This document shows positions 1-9,764 of a stretch of 64,000 nt of DNA, one piece after another; within the stretch, counting starts at the first letter, position 1; every line of letters starts with the position of its first letter. The position numbers and the translations under genes were made by a program. The notes under the pieces are model-generated. The model worked only from the letters and a program-made list of their open reading frames with translations, was not told where the DNA came from and did not search any database. The DNA comes from Candidatus Providencia siddallii (lineage in GTDB: Bacteria; Pseudomonadota; Gammaproteobacteria; Enterobacterales; Enterobacteriaceae). The stretch is from the NCBI GenBank assembly GCA_001457715.1, contig CVRF01000003.1, forward strand, positions 1 to 64,000. The letters are read 5' to 3'.

Positions 1-665
1 ATTATTATATTTTTTTATGTAATTGTGTTTAAAAAAACAATGCGAATATTGTTTTAATATCAACATATAATTTCATAATTGTTTATATAAAATATATATT
101 TTTACAACAAAATTATCTGTAGCTTTAGTTTATTAAAAATATACATGCTTTAAAAATATTTATAATTTATAATCAAAATAATAAAAATAACACAAAACAT
201 ATAAAAATTTTTAGTTGTTTTAATAAAATTAAATGTAAAGTATTTTAAATACAAAATTAATATTTTATTATATTTGTAATATATTAATAAATTTAATTAT
301 TTTAAATAATATATATATATTATTTAAAATCTATTTTATTAAAATAGATTTATATTGATATATAAAACAAATTAAAAAATAGATGATAAAACAAAAAATA
401 ATTTTATATTAAACAATATATACATAATACTAATTATAAATATCATTAATTTTATTAAAAATATATCATTATTTATACATTAATATTTTAAAAAATATTT
501 ATTGAATATATATAAATATTTTTTATAATTATAATGAATAAACAAAAATAAAATCAATTATTTTTTTTAAAATTTATTTTACAACTTTACTTTTTATTTT
601 TTAATAAAAATTAATCCAATTAATTACTATTTTTATCAAAATTAATAAAAAAATTAAAATAAATT
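1..665. other. AT-rich spacer at the window start
   Basis: This stretch is almost pure A+T with stop codons in all frames. I see no gene, RNA or recognisable relic in it. In E. coli the fbaA-pgk-epd genes lie on this side of mscS, but nothing resembling them is visible here. Confidence 0.7.
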
Positions 666-1475
666 ATGAATAACATTATAAATACTGTATATAACATAAC
701 AAGTTGGATTTTAATAAATCAAGATTTATTCATAAAATATATAATTAAAATTATATTAGGCATAGTTATAATTTTTACAGGTATATTTTTTGCAAAATTT
801 ATAGAGCACAATATAAATCGTATTTTAACAATAAAAAAAATTGATTCTACTATTAATTATTTTTTATCATCTTTTATACGTTATGCCATAATAACGTTTT
901 TTTTAATTACATTCTTGAATAATTTTGGTATACAAACAACATCTATTGTTGCTATAATAGGAGCTGCTAGCTTAGCAATATGTTTGGCATTACAAAATTC
1001 ATTAAGCAATATTGCTGCAGGTATTTTATTAATAATTTTTAAACCTTTAAAAATAGGAGAATATGTAATTATTAATGGTGCTGAAGGAATTGTACAAAAT
1101 ATACAAATTTTTTCAACAACATTAAAAACAGATAATGATCGTATCATTTTTATTCCAAACAATAAAATTATAAATAATAATATTATAAATATTACACGAG
1201 AACCAAATAAACGACAGGATATTATTATTAGCGTAAGTTATTATTCTGATAATTTTACTATAAAAAAAATTTTATCAGAAATTATTAATGCTGATAAACG
1301 TATTCAACACAATAAAGATGTGATTATTCGTTTAAATAATATATCACAATCATCATTGGACTATTTAGTGCGATTTTGGACAACAAATAACAACTCGTTA
1401 CCAGTATATTGGGATTTGTTAGAACATTTTAAATATGCGTTAGATATTTACGGAGTTACTATTCAATCCAAATAA
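666..1475 (+). CDS. mscS: Small-conductance mechanosensitive channel MscS
   Basis: This is an inner-membrane channel that opens under membrane tension to release solutes during osmotic downshock. The 269-residue protein shows three hydrophobic segments (about 25-45, 68-90 and 95-125). The pore helix carries the Gly/Ala-rich pattern GAASLAICLALQNSLSN, followed by the family signature around GEYVIINGAEG and the beta domain with IPNNKI and NITREP. E. coli MscS is 286 residues. Here the protein stops shortly after the DIYGVTI segment, so roughly 17 residues that form the C-terminal beta-barrel are missing. No strong Shine-Dalgarno precedes the ATG. In E. coli mscS lies near rpiA, and that neighbourhood is kept, with argO, argP and serA gone. 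Identity is near certain. Whether the shortened tail gives a normal channel is unknown. Confidence 0.95.
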   Translation: MNNIINTVYNITSWILINQDLFIKYIIKIILGIVIIFTGIFFAKFIEHNINRILTIKKIDSTINYFLSSFIRYAIITFFLITFLNNFGIQTTSIVAIIGAASLAICLALQNSLSNIAAGILLIIFKPLKIGEYVIINGAEGIVQNIQIFSTTLKTDNDRIIFIPNNKIINNNIINITREPNKRQDIIISVSYYSDNFTIKKILSEIINADKRIQHNKDVIIRLNNISQSSLDYLVRFWTTNNNSLPVYWDLLEHFKYALDIYGVTIQSK

Positions 1476-2393
1476 ATAGATGTTTATTTTTATAATAAAA
1501 AATATAATTAAAATGCATACTTTAATAAATAATATTTTGCAACTTAATTAATTAAGGCTAATAAATAAGTTATTTAAAATATTTAATTTAAATTTTAACA
1601 AATTATATTTAAATATATTAATTGTTATATATTTTATTTTTTTATTTTTAATAATATCCATTAAATTTAATTTAATTATATAATTATATATAACTTATAT
1701 ATATTTTAATATATTAAAATATATAAATATATAATTAGATATTATTAATATAATATTTTAAATAATAAAAATATTAAAATAACAATTAATAATTTTTATA
1801 AATTTAATATTTATTATTAATAGTCTTTAATAAATAGTTTAAATTAATTTTATATTTATATTATTTTTTTAAAAAGTATTTTTTTTATAAAAATCTTAAT
1901 TTTTCAAATGAATACACAGTAATTATATAATTATAAAAAATTAAATTTAATATATAAATAAAATTTTAATAATATAATTTTATAAAATTAGTAAAAATTA
2001 TATTTTAAATAAAAAAAATAAAATTGAATTTACAGAATTTATTATTTTTTATAAAATAATTAAAATTAATATATATAAAATACAAATATTATAAAATATT
2101 AATCACCATTAAAAAATAAATATTTATATCTCTGATATAATTAAAAATTATTACTTATTTAAAAATAATACTTTATAAATTATTTAATAATTTATCGGAA
2201 ATAAAATCTATTTTTTTATTATCTATTTAAATAAAATTTATTTAAATATTAATATCAAATTATAATTTAGTATTATATATAATTAATAAAATTTAAATAT
2301 ATAATAAATATAACAAATTTCATGAAATAATTTTTATCTATTTAATATATCTATATACAATCATTACTAACTTAATTAAATAAAGGAATTAAT
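1476..2393. other. AT-rich spacer between mscS and rpiA
   Basis: About 0.9 kb of nearly pure A+T with no supportable gene. In E. coli argO and argP lie between mscS and rpiA. No readable trace of either remains. The rpiA Shine-Dalgarno (AAGGAA) is at the far right end. Confidence 0.65.
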
Positions 2394-3068
2394 ATGACTC
2401 AGGATGAATTAAAAAAAGACGTAGGGTGGGCTGCATTGAAATATATTAAACCTGGTAGTATTGTTGGTATAGGAACTGGTTCAACTATTTCATATTTTAT
2501 TGATGCTTTAGCAACAATAAAAAACAGAATCAAAGGAACTGTATCAAGCTCAAATAGATCGAGTGAAAAATTAAAATCACTAAATATTTCTGTAATTTAT
2601 TGCAATGAAATAGACTCATTAGATATTTATGTTGATAGTGCGGATGAAATAGATAAATATATGAATATGATTAAAGGTGGTGGAGGAGCATTAACGCAAG
2701 AAAAAATTATTTCTTGTATTGCAGAAACATTTATTTGTATTGTTGATCAATCAAAATTTGTTAAAGTTTTAGGTAAATTCCCATTACCAGTAGAAGTTAT
2801 TCCAATGGCAAGCAATTATGTTGCTCGTGAATTAATTAAACTCGGTGGTATACCTAAACATCGTAAAAATCTTATTACTGATAATGGTAATATAATTTTA
2901 GATGTTCATAATTTATCCATTACAAACCCAGTAGAATTAGAAAATTCGATAAATAAAATTGCTGGTGTTGTAACTGTTGGTTTATTTGCTAATCGAAGTG
3001 CAGACATAGCTATAATAGGAACACAAAAAGGCATAAAAATAAAACATAAATCGTATTTTTTAAAATAA
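2394..3068 (+). CDS. rpiA: Ribose-5-phosphate isomerase A
   Basis: A cytosolic enzyme of the non-oxidative pentose phosphate pathway that interconverts ribose 5-phosphate and ribulose 5-phosphate, feeding nucleotide synthesis. The 224-residue protein matches the E. coli enzyme (219 residues) end to end. The N-terminal phosphate-binding segment GIGTGST is at about 22-28, the catalytic acidic motif SADEID near 82-87 and the catalytic lysine stretch KGGGGA near 94-99. An AAGGAA ribosome site precedes the ATG. It is convergent with fau, as expected from the serA-deleted E. coli order. Confidence 0.97.
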   Translation: MTQDELKKDVGWAALKYIKPGSIVGIGTGSTISYFIDALATIKNRIKGTVSSSNRSSEKLKSLNISVIYCNEIDSLDIYVDSADEIDKYMNMIKGGGGALTQEKIISCIAETFICIVDQSKFVKVLGKFPLPVEVIPMASNYVARELIKLGGIPKHRKNLITDNGNIILDVHNLSITNPVELENSINKIAGVVTVGLFANRSADIAIIGTQKGIKIKHKSYFLK

Positions 3069-3091
3069 AAATATAAAATAAATAAAGTATT

Positions 3092-3667
3092 TTACCATAT
3101 TTTTTGAGGAGTTATTATTTCTGGTAATTGCACATCCCAATTATCTATACAAAGATCTTCTATTTTTTGACAATCATAAGCAATTCCAATTGGATAAAAT
3201 TTTTTTTGTTCCCAATTCTCCAAAATTTTATCATAAAAACCACCACCCATTCCTAAACGATTACGTTGATTATCAAAAGCGACTAATGGAACTATAATAA
3301 CATCAAGATTTTCTATTGAAAAAATTTTATATATATTAAATTTTGGTTCATTAATACAGTAATTATTTTTTATTAAAATTGTTTTAGAATCATAATATAA
3401 GAATATTAAATTCTGTGGAATAAAAGGATGTATACAAGGTAAAAATATATTTTTATTAAGCTTCCATAATGCATTAATTAATGGTACAGTATTAATTTCA
3501 CCATCAAAAGATAAAAATAAACCAATATTTATAGAGTTTATTATATTTTTGTTAGATAAAATTCTATTAACAATCATTTGTGCTGAATATTTTTTTTCAT
3601 TTACGCTTAATTGACGTCTTAAAGATCGAAAAAATTTTCTAATTATTTTTTTTTGAAAAACTTTCAT
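3092..3667 (-). CDS. fau: 5-formyltetrahydrofolate cyclo-ligase
   Basis: This enzyme (YgfA) uses ATP to convert 5-formyl-tetrahydrofolate to 5,10-methenyl-tetrahydrofolate, rescuing a dead-end folate form. The 191-residue protein has the N-terminal basic helix (RKFFRSLRRQLS), the central LFLSFDGEINT segment and the family signature RLGMGGGFYDK near 137-147. The length is typical of the family. It lies downstream of zapA on the same strand, as in E. coli, where the 6S RNA gene separates the two. Here that gap (3668-3867) is only A+T. With pabB elsewhere in the window it indicates that folate metabolism is kept. Confidence 0.95.
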   Translation of the reverse strand: MKVFQKKIIRKFFRSLRRQLSVNEKKYSAQMIVNRILSNKNIINSINIGLFLSFDGEINTVPLINALWKLNKNIFLPCIHPFIPQNLIFLYYDSKTILIKNNYCINEPKFNIYKIFSIENLDVIIVPLVAFDNQRNRLGMGGGFYDKILENWEQKKFYPIGIAYDCQKIEDLCIDNWDVQLPEIITPQKIW

Positions 3668-3867
3668 AATATAAAAAATATAAAATTATATAAATATTAT
3701 TAACAAAAAATTAAATTTTAAAATAAAAAATAATAAATATTTTTTGTAAAATTTATTTTAAAAGTAATTTTTTATATTATATATATTATTTAAAATAAAT
3801 AAATAAGTTTAAAATAAAATTTAATAAATTTTTAATTATTTTATATTATAAAATAATTAATAAAAAC

Positions 3868-4191
3868 TTAAAGCAAAAATCTACTATCAGTAATTTTTAC
3901 TTGAATTTGCAATGCTTGTTCTATAGTATTTTGTAAAATTTTTATTTTTTCTTCCATATTATTAGCATAAATTCTAGTTTTTGTTTTTTCTTCTGCTAAT
4001 TCATAACAAATATTTAATGCAACAGTAAAAATAAGTTGTTCTATATTAGTTACACCGCTTTTATCTTTTAAAAGATGTAAACGATGTTCAAGTTCTTTAG
4101 CAGATTTAATTAAATCCTCTTTTTGCTCATTTGGACATTTTATTCGTATTAAACGACCAAATATTTGAATATCAACAGGTTGCAAAGACAT
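3868..4191 (-). CDS. zapA: Cell division protein ZapA
   Basis: A small cytosolic protein that binds FtsZ and bundles protofilaments at the division ring. The 107-residue protein starts with the conserved MSLQPVDIQIFGR segment. It continues with the globular domain and then a helical, heptad-like C-terminal half from about residue 50 (NIEQLIFTVALNICYELA onward) that forms the dimer and tetramer coiled coil. E. coli ZapA is 109 residues. The start is fixed by the conserved N-terminus. It is upstream of fau on the same strand. Confidence 0.96.
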   Translation of the reverse strand: MSLQPVDIQIFGRLIRIKCPNEQKEDLIKSAKELEHRLHLLKDKSGVTNIEQLIFTVALNICYELAEEKTKTRIYANNMEEKIKILQNTIEQALQIQVKITDSRFLL

Positions 4192-4894
4192 ATTATTACC
4201 TTTTATTATTTTAAATATATATATTCTTTATAAGAGAAATTTATATATCGTATTAAATAAACAAAAAAAAATAATTTTATTTATCAAATAATATTCAAAT
4301 TGTAAGTAAAATTAATATCAATTTAAACAAACTATTAATATAGTTATGAAGATATTCTGTATTTTTTTTTTAAAAAAAATAATAAACCATAATAATTTAT
4401 TTTAAAATTTATAAAAATTTAATAATTAATAATATTAAATATAATTTTTATAAATTATATTTATATAAATTAATTTAATAAATTATTTCTGTAATATAAA
4501 TAATTTATAATTATTAATTTTTTAAAAAATGTCTTTAAAAAATAAAAAATATTAATTGAATTAATATAATTATAAAATATATAATAATCAATATAGTTTT
4601 ATTAAAATAAATATAATATATTATATAATAATTTATAATTATTATTAATATAATTATAAAAAATTTTTATATATCATATTAAAATATATATTTATTGAAA
4701 ATATTATTTTTTTATTCATTTTAAAATGAAGATTAAATTTTAAAATTCTAATAAATTAACTATACTAATATAGTACAATTTATAAAAAAACAATTAATAA
4801 ATTAATTTATATGCTAATTTTTAATAAAAAATTATTTTTTAGTTTTTTTATAAAAATAATTTATTTAAAATTATTTATTAAAATATTATTAACA
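4192..4894. other. AT-rich spacer between zapA and the tRNA gene
   Basis: About 0.7 kb of almost pure A+T. In E. coli ygfB, pepP and ubiH lie on this side of zapA. None is recognisable. The stretch must contain the zapA promoter, but no sequence stands out from the background. Confidence 0.6.
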
Positions 4895-4968
4895 TGGCCC
4901 TTACTGGATTTGAACCAGTTACCTATCGATTATGAGTCGAGTGCTCTAACCAACTGAGCTAAAGGGCC
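4895..4968 (-). tRNA. tRNA-Ile2, anticodon CAU (lysidine-modified)
   Basis: A complete 74-nt cloverleaf can be read on the minus strand. The acceptor stem GGCCCTT pairs with AAGGGCC (7 bp), and there is a standard D arm. The anticodon loop CTCATAA has its CAT at 4934-4932, and the T arm is CTGGTTCAAATCCAG. The acceptor and T arm match the E. coli ileX tRNA, not elongator tRNA-Met, so the gene most likely encodes the minor isoleucine tRNA whose C34 is converted to lysidine by TilS and which then reads AUA. The tilS gene is at 58516-59859. The first anticodon-stem pair is a C-U mismatch (a G-U pair in E. coli), and the 3' CCA is not encoded. Confidence 0.9.
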
Positions 4969-4970
4969 AT

Positions 4971-5636
4971 ATAATTTTTATTATATTATTATTTTACTGT
5001 TAAATCTAGTTAATAAAAACTAAATGCTGAATTTATAAACAATTATATATAAAATAATTATAATCGTATGTTTTTAATATAAAATATTTTTATAGTATAT
5101 AACTAATATTTTTTTAAAATTTTTATAGATATTTTTTTAAAAAATATATTTATATAATTAAAATATTTTTAAATTTTTATTTATATTTATTAAATAAATT
5201 GCATAAACATATAATAAACCACAAAAATTTGATTTTTAAAATATGTTTAATATAATTTATTTAAACATATAAATAATTTTAAATCTAAAAGAATAACATT
5301 CTATCAGAATAAAATAATATTATATGCATTTTATTTTTTTTAATACTAAAAATTATTTTTTATAACAAATAATTAAATGTTATATATTTAATAAATTCAA
5401 TTAAATCAATATAATTAAAAATTAAAATTAACTAATTTATAATACTATGATAAATTTAAAAATAGATTTATTTAAAGTAAAATTATTTGTTTTGATGTAC
5501 ATTAAAATAATATTTAATTTGTTTTTTTTTAAAAAAACATGATAAATTATTTTGTATAATTTAACTATTTAAAATATAAAAAGTTTTTTTTAAAATATTT
5601 TACATATTTTTTATATGTATTATTTAGGAAATATTA
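4971..5636. other. AT-rich spacer upstream of yqjA
   Basis: About 0.67 kb of A+T-dominated sequence without a gene. It contains the yqjA ribosome site (TAGGAA) at its right end. No relic is recognisable. Confidence 0.6.
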
Positions 5637-6293
5637 ATGGAATTATTTAAAGAGCTTTTTATTACTCTTTGGTATCAAGACTATAACATTTTATCTAATT
5701 CATCTTTTATATGGTCTATTTATTTAATCTTATTTATTATATTATTTATAGAAAATGGTGTTTTACCTGCTGCATTCTTACCAGGAGATAGTTTATTGAT
5801 TCTAGTTGGTGTTCTTATTAATAAAAATCTATTAAATTATACATTAACAATAATAATATTGACCTCTGGAGCTAGTTTAGGATGTTGGTTAGGGTATATA
5901 CAAGGAAGATTGCTTAGTAATTCAAAGAATATTAAAAGATGGCTTTTGCATTTACCAGAACGTTACCATCAAAGAGCATATAATTTATTTTATCGTCATG
6001 GATTATCATCTCTTCTTATTGGAAGATTTTTACCTTTTATTAGAACATTACTACCAATAATAGCTGGTTTTGCTGGTTTAAAAAATAAAAGATTTCAACT
6101 ATTTAATTGGTTAAGCGGTTTATTATGGGTATTAAGCCTAATTAATATAGGTAACTTCTTTTGTAAAAGCACAATATTTCAACAATATGAACACCATATT
6201 ATGAATATAATGATACTTGCTCCAATAGGATTATTAATTATAGGTTTACTTGGTAGTATTGTGTTTATTATAAAAAAATATTATAAAAAATAA
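5637..6293 (+). CDS. yqjA: DedA-family membrane protein YqjA
   Basis: An inner-membrane protein of the DedA (VTT/SNARE-associated) family. Family members are linked to undecaprenyl phosphate or lipid flipping, proton-dependent homeostasis and normal division. The 218-residue protein shows four or more hydrophobic segments and the DedA signature ENGVLPAAFLPGDSLL near 39-54. It also has the conserved GRFLPFIRTLLPIIAG segment near 129-144, whose arginines and prolines are needed for function in E. coli. It matches E. coli YqjA (220 residues) rather than YabI or DedA itself. The ATG follows TAGGAA. With one DedA paralogue visible it may be the only one left, which is inference. Confidence 0.93.
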   Translation: MELFKELFITLWYQDYNILSNSSFIWSIYLILFIILFIENGVLPAAFLPGDSLLILVGVLINKNLLNYTLTIIILTSGASLGCWLGYIQGRLLSNSKNIKRWLLHLPERYHQRAYNLFYRHGLSSLLIGRFLPFIRTLLPIIAGFAGLKNKRFQLFNWLSGLLWVLSLINIGNFFCKSTIFQQYEHHIMNIMILAPIGLLIIGLLGSIVFIIKKYYKK

Positions 6294-6439
6294 TAATTAA
6301 AATACACTTTATGTGTTTAAAGTATAGAAAGAAATAAAATTATACTAATTTTATTTTAAATATTTTTAAAAATTATTTTTTTTATAAATTAAAATTTTTA
6401 TTAAACTTTTATTTTTTTTGATTATATTTTTTCAAACTT

Positions 6440-6798
6440 ATTTGAGTTAACCGATAAGCCGGGTTCTGTTATAGACAACCATTCATCTAGGCATAGCGCT
6501 TACGCGCTAGCTCAAGCGATCTACCCAGGTGTAAATGCGGGCAACATATATTACCTTGTTTGATCTTGCTCCAAGTGGAGTTTACTTTGCCACAAACTGT
6601 TACCAGTTGTGCGGTGTGCTTTTACCACACCATTTCAACCTTACCTGATCTTTTTTAAAAAAAGCCATAGGCGGTTTATTTTCTGTAGCACTGGTCGTAA
6701 GCTCACGCTTCCCAGAAGTTATCTGGCACCCTGCCCTATGGAGCCCGGACTTTCCTCTATTTTAAAAAATAAAACAGTGGTTGCCTGGTTAACTCTAC
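6440..6798 (-). ncRNA. rnpB: RNase P RNA (M1 RNA, class A)
   Basis: This is the catalytic RNA that trims tRNA 5' leaders. On the minus strand the conserved cores are present in order: GAGGAAAGTCCGGGCTCCAT, AGGGCAGGGTGCCAG, ACGACCAGTG, the GGTAACAG region, TAAACTCCACTTGGAGCAAG, CCTAGATGAATGG and the 3' ACAGAACCCGGCTTATCGG. The P1 helix closes perfectly: GAGTTAACC at 6795-6787 pairs with GGTTAACTC at 6452-6444, a lineage-specific version of the E. coli P1. The length is about 359 nt against 377 in E. coli, with the P3 tip turned into A/T. The ends are estimated from homology and P1. Confidence 0.96.
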
Positions 6799-6802
6799 TT
6801 TA

Positions 6803-6808
6803 ATTATA
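6803..6808 (-). promoter_or_regulatory. Probable rnpB -10 box
   Basis: On the minus strand a perfect TATAAT lies at 6808-6803, about 5-8 nt before the predicted rnpB 5' end, the expected distance. No good -35 box is visible at 17-18 nt upstream in the very AT-rich flank. Spacing relative to the RNA end is the main support. Confidence 0.6.
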
Positions 6809-6833
6809 GTAGATTTTAAATTATTTGTATATA

Positions 6834-7703
6834 TTATTTTATAATTTTATTATTATTAATAATAAAATTATACAAAATATTTTTTTTTATTCCATAAATC
6901 TTTGCAGTTATTAACAAAGCTTTTTGCAAAGTCAAATCTTTTTGTAATAAATTTAATGTATTAATAATATTAATTGATATATGTGAATCATTTCGCAATT
7001 CTTTATAACCTTCAATGATTAAAACAATCTCTCCACGTTTACGCGTTTCATCCTCTTTTATCCATAAAAATAAATCTTCAGCTGTCATTCCATTAATTGT
7101 TTCCCATATTTTAGTTAATTCACGAGCTAAAACAACATAACGTTTTGCGCCAAAAATATTTATTATATCTGATATACTATCTAAAACACGATGTGTAGAC
7201 TCATAGAAAATTAATGTGCGTTTTTCTTTTTTAAGCGATTCTAAAATTTTTTTACGATTTTTTGGTTTTATAGGTAGAAACCCTTCATAACAAAAACGAT
7301 TTACAGGTAAACCAGAAGCTATAAGTGCAGTAATAATTGCACAAGCACCAGGTAATGGTATAACTCTAATTTTTGCTTTATGACAACTATGAACTAAATG
7401 ATAACCAGGATCACTAATTAAAGGTGTACCTGCATCAGAAACCAATGCGATACTATTTCCTTGTTTAAGTTTTTCAATTAATTGATCAGTTTTTTTGCGT
7501 TCATTAAATTCATGTAAAGAGTATAATTGTTTTTTAATTGTAAATTGTTGCAATAAGATACCTGTTCGTCTAGTATCCTCTGATGCAATAAAACTTACAT
7601 GTTTAAGAATATCTAATGCACGTTGCGTAATATCTCTAATATTACCTATTGGTGTAGGAACTAGATATAGTGTTGATTCCATAATCATAATTTCATTTGA
7701 CAT
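6834..7703 (-). CDS. rsmI: 16S rRNA C1402 2'-O-methyltransferase RsmI
   Basis: A cytosolic SAM-dependent enzyme of the tetrapyrrole-methylase fold that methylates the ribose of C1402 in 16S rRNA at the decoding centre. The 289-residue protein carries the family signatures LYLVPTPIGNIRDIT near 12-26, SEDTRRTG near 40-47, ALVSDAGTPLISDPG near 85-99 and LIFYESTHR near 163-171. E. coli RsmI has 286 residues. It is divergent from lpoA, as in E. coli. Internal ATGs at codons 6 and 8 could also start translation, because no Shine-Dalgarno separates them. Confidence 0.96.
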   Translation of the reverse strand: MSNEIMIMESTLYLVPTPIGNIRDITQRALDILKHVSFIASEDTRRTGILLQQFTIKKQLYSLHEFNERKKTDQLIEKLKQGNSIALVSDAGTPLISDPGYHLVHSCHKAKIRVIPLPGACAIITALIASGLPVNRFCYEGFLPIKPKNRKKILESLKKEKRTLIFYESTHRVLDSISDIINIFGAKRYVVLARELTKIWETINGMTAEDLFLWIKEDETRKRGEIVLIIEGYKELRNDSHISINIINTLNLLQKDLTLQKALLITAKIYGIKKNILYNFIINNNKIIK

Positions 7704-7753
7704 GATTAATTAATTTTATTGAAATGATTGATTTTTAATTAAAAAAATAAAAA

Positions 7754-9439
7754 ATGAATATTATACTTATTTTATCTACAAGAAATAAATTAATTTATAA
7801 AACAATGCTATTTGTTTTTATCTTATCAGGTTGTCAAATAACATCAAATTATTTATTTACAGATAAAAAAACATCTTCTTTTTATTATCAAACAATAATT
7901 AATGCTGCTAAAAATAAACCATCAATGAAAGCAATACGTGCTTACATAAGTCAAGAGCCTTTATTAACTACACATAAAAAACATCAAGAAAATATTAATG
8001 GTTTATGGAAAATGTTGACAACAATAAAACGTGATGAAATAAATTATATTAATAAAAATGAAAACATCCTTAGAGGTTGGGTTGATCTTTTAGATATATA
8101 TCAAAATTATCAATATAATTACAAAACATTACGTATAAATTTTGAGAATTGGAAAAAAAAATATTCAAATAATCCTAGCGCAAAAACACCACCAAATCAA
8201 TTAATTAAAGCTATGACATCTAAATCTAAAAATAGCATTAAAATTGCATTATTTCTTCCAATGAATGGACCTGGTGAAATATATAGTAAAGCTATAATTA
8301 AAGGATTTATAGATGCGCAAAAAGGAATTACTCAAATATATTCAAATCATACATGTTTAAATACAAAACAACACCAAAACGATATTATTTTAGATGAGAT
8401 TTTTTCTAATATTTTTGCTAAAAAACCAATGATATATTCTACTTTAAATATAAATTCAAATGAATCAATATTAAACACAAATATTAAACAAATTAATAAT
8501 CAAAAGATAAAAATATTTGATACAACTAGTGAAAAACTTCCAAAATTATTAGAACAAGCAGAAAAAGAGGATTTTGATGTTATTGTTGGTCCTTTATTTA
8601 AAAAAGATGTTCAAAATATTACTCAAATGAACTCTAATATAAAAATACTTGCGCTTAATGAGCTTAATGATAAATCATTACCAGATCGTTCGAATATTTG
8701 TTATTTTTCTTTATCTCCAGAAAATGAAGCGCAAAACGCTGCTATACATATAAAAGCAGATGGAAAAAATACACCACTAATCTTAATTCCAGAAAGTGAA
8801 TTAGGGAAAAGAATAGTAAAAGCTTTTAATAAAAAATGGCAAAGTATCGGAGGATCAACTGTTTTTACACAAACTTTTGGTTCAGTTTTATCATTAAAAC
8901 AATTAATAAATAAAGGCTTTGGGATCAAATTAACAGGTATACCAGTAAATTCAAATAAAAAAATACACGCAATTCAAAATAATATTCTAAATAAACAAAT
9001 AGATGCAGTATATATCATTGCAACAAGTGATGAATTAACTCTTATTCGCCCTATGATTGAAATGACATTAAATTCAGCAACACATCCTGCATTATATGCT
9101 AGTTCTCGCAGTAATAAAGCTTATTTAAATATAGACTATAATTTTGAAATGGAAGGGTTACAATTCAGTGAAATCCCGTTACTTGCTAATTCAACAAATG
9201 ATATATATAAACAAGCATTACAAAAACTAAAAAGTGATTATTCTTTAATTCGCCTTTATGCTATGGGAGTAGATGCATGGGCATTAGCTAACAATTATAC
9301 TAAACTTAAATCAAATAATAAATTTTGTATTAATGGAGCATCTGGTTTATTAAGTAAAATTAATAATTGTACTATATTTCGTCAATTACAATGGCTGCAA
9401 TTTCAACAAGGACAAATAAATAAATATAAACAATTTTAA
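7754..9439 (+). CDS. lpoA: Penicillin-binding protein activator LpoA (shortened)
   Basis: An outer-membrane lipoprotein that reaches through peptidoglycan to stimulate the transpeptidase PBP1A. The N-terminus has a hydrophobic stretch and the lipobox LSGC (Cys27 from this ATG; the ATG at codon 18 would give a shorter signal peptide). The C-terminal periplasmic-binding-like domain is intact, with IALFLPMNGPGEIYSKAI, VGPLFKKDV, YASSRSN and YAMGVDAWALAN. The protein has 561 residues against 678 in E. coli. Most of the loss is in the N-terminal TPR-like domain, where the mature protein jumps from the lipidated start almost directly to the helix containing ISQEPLL, and in the low-complexity linker. 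A rho-independent terminator follows at 9510-9544. The usual downstream yraN and diaA are gone, leaving dolP next. Confidence 0.92.
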   Translation: MNIILILSTRNKLIYKTMLFVFILSGCQITSNYLFTDKKTSSFYYQTIINAAKNKPSMKAIRAYISQEPLLTTHKKHQENINGLWKMLTTIKRDEINYINKNENILRGWVDLLDIYQNYQYNYKTLRINFENWKKKYSNNPSAKTPPNQLIKAMTSKSKNSIKIALFLPMNGPGEIYSKAIIKGFIDAQKGITQIYSNHTCLNTKQHQNDIILDEIFSNIFAKKPMIYSTLNINSNESILNTNIKQINNQKIKIFDTTSEKLPKLLEQAEKEDFDVIVGPLFKKDVQNITQMNSNIKILALNELNDKSLPDRSNICYFSLSPENEAQNAAIHIKADGKNTPLILIPESELGKRIVKAFNKKWQSIGGSTVFTQTFGSVLSLKQLINKGFGIKLTGIPVNSNKKIHAIQNNILNKQIDAVYIIATSDELTLIRPMIEMTLNSATHPALYASSRSNKAYLNIDYNFEMEGLQFSEIPLLANSTNDIYKQALQKLKSDYSLIRLYAMGVDAWALANNYTKLKSNNKFCINGASGLLSKINNCTIFRQLQWLQFQQGQINKYKQF

Positions 9440-9509
9440 ATATTTTAAAATACATGTAATTAGTTATCATATTAATAATTAATATTACAATTAGTTTTAT
9501 TTTTAAAAA

Positions 9510-9544
9510 AAATAATTGTATTTTTAACAATACAATTGTTTTTT
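9510..9544 (+). terminator. Intrinsic terminator after lpoA
   Basis: An inverted repeat of about 8-11 bp (AATTGTAT at 9514-9521 with ATACAATT at 9530-9537, extendable by a U-G pair) is followed directly by six T residues. It lies 70 nt after the lpoA stop and on the same strand. Confidence 0.65.
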
Positions 9545-9764
9545 AAATAAATTTAAAATAAAAATTTATATATTTTAAATAAATTATTTGTTATATATAA
9601 ATATATTTAAAAAAATATTTAATAATCATAAAACATTAAATAGACATATAACTAAAATAAAGTTACTATAATAAGAAAAATCATATTTATATTTTTAAAA
9701 AAATATAAAAAATAATTTTATTACATTAAAAATATTTTTATTACCATAAAAATGGGGAAAATAA
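9545..9764. other. AT-rich spacer between lpoA and dolP
   Basis: Together with the terminator this makes a 325-base gap where E. coli carries yraN and diaA. No remnant of either is readable. The dolP ribosome site (GGGG) sits at the right end. Confidence 0.6.

Noticed and set aside
3668-3867. A hidden 6S RNA gene
   Set aside because: No GC-containing stems or conserved 6S segments can be found in the gap.
6609-6803. A 64-codon open frame on the plus strand
   Set aside because: It lies antisense inside rnpB and is open only because that RNA is GC-richer than its surroundings.
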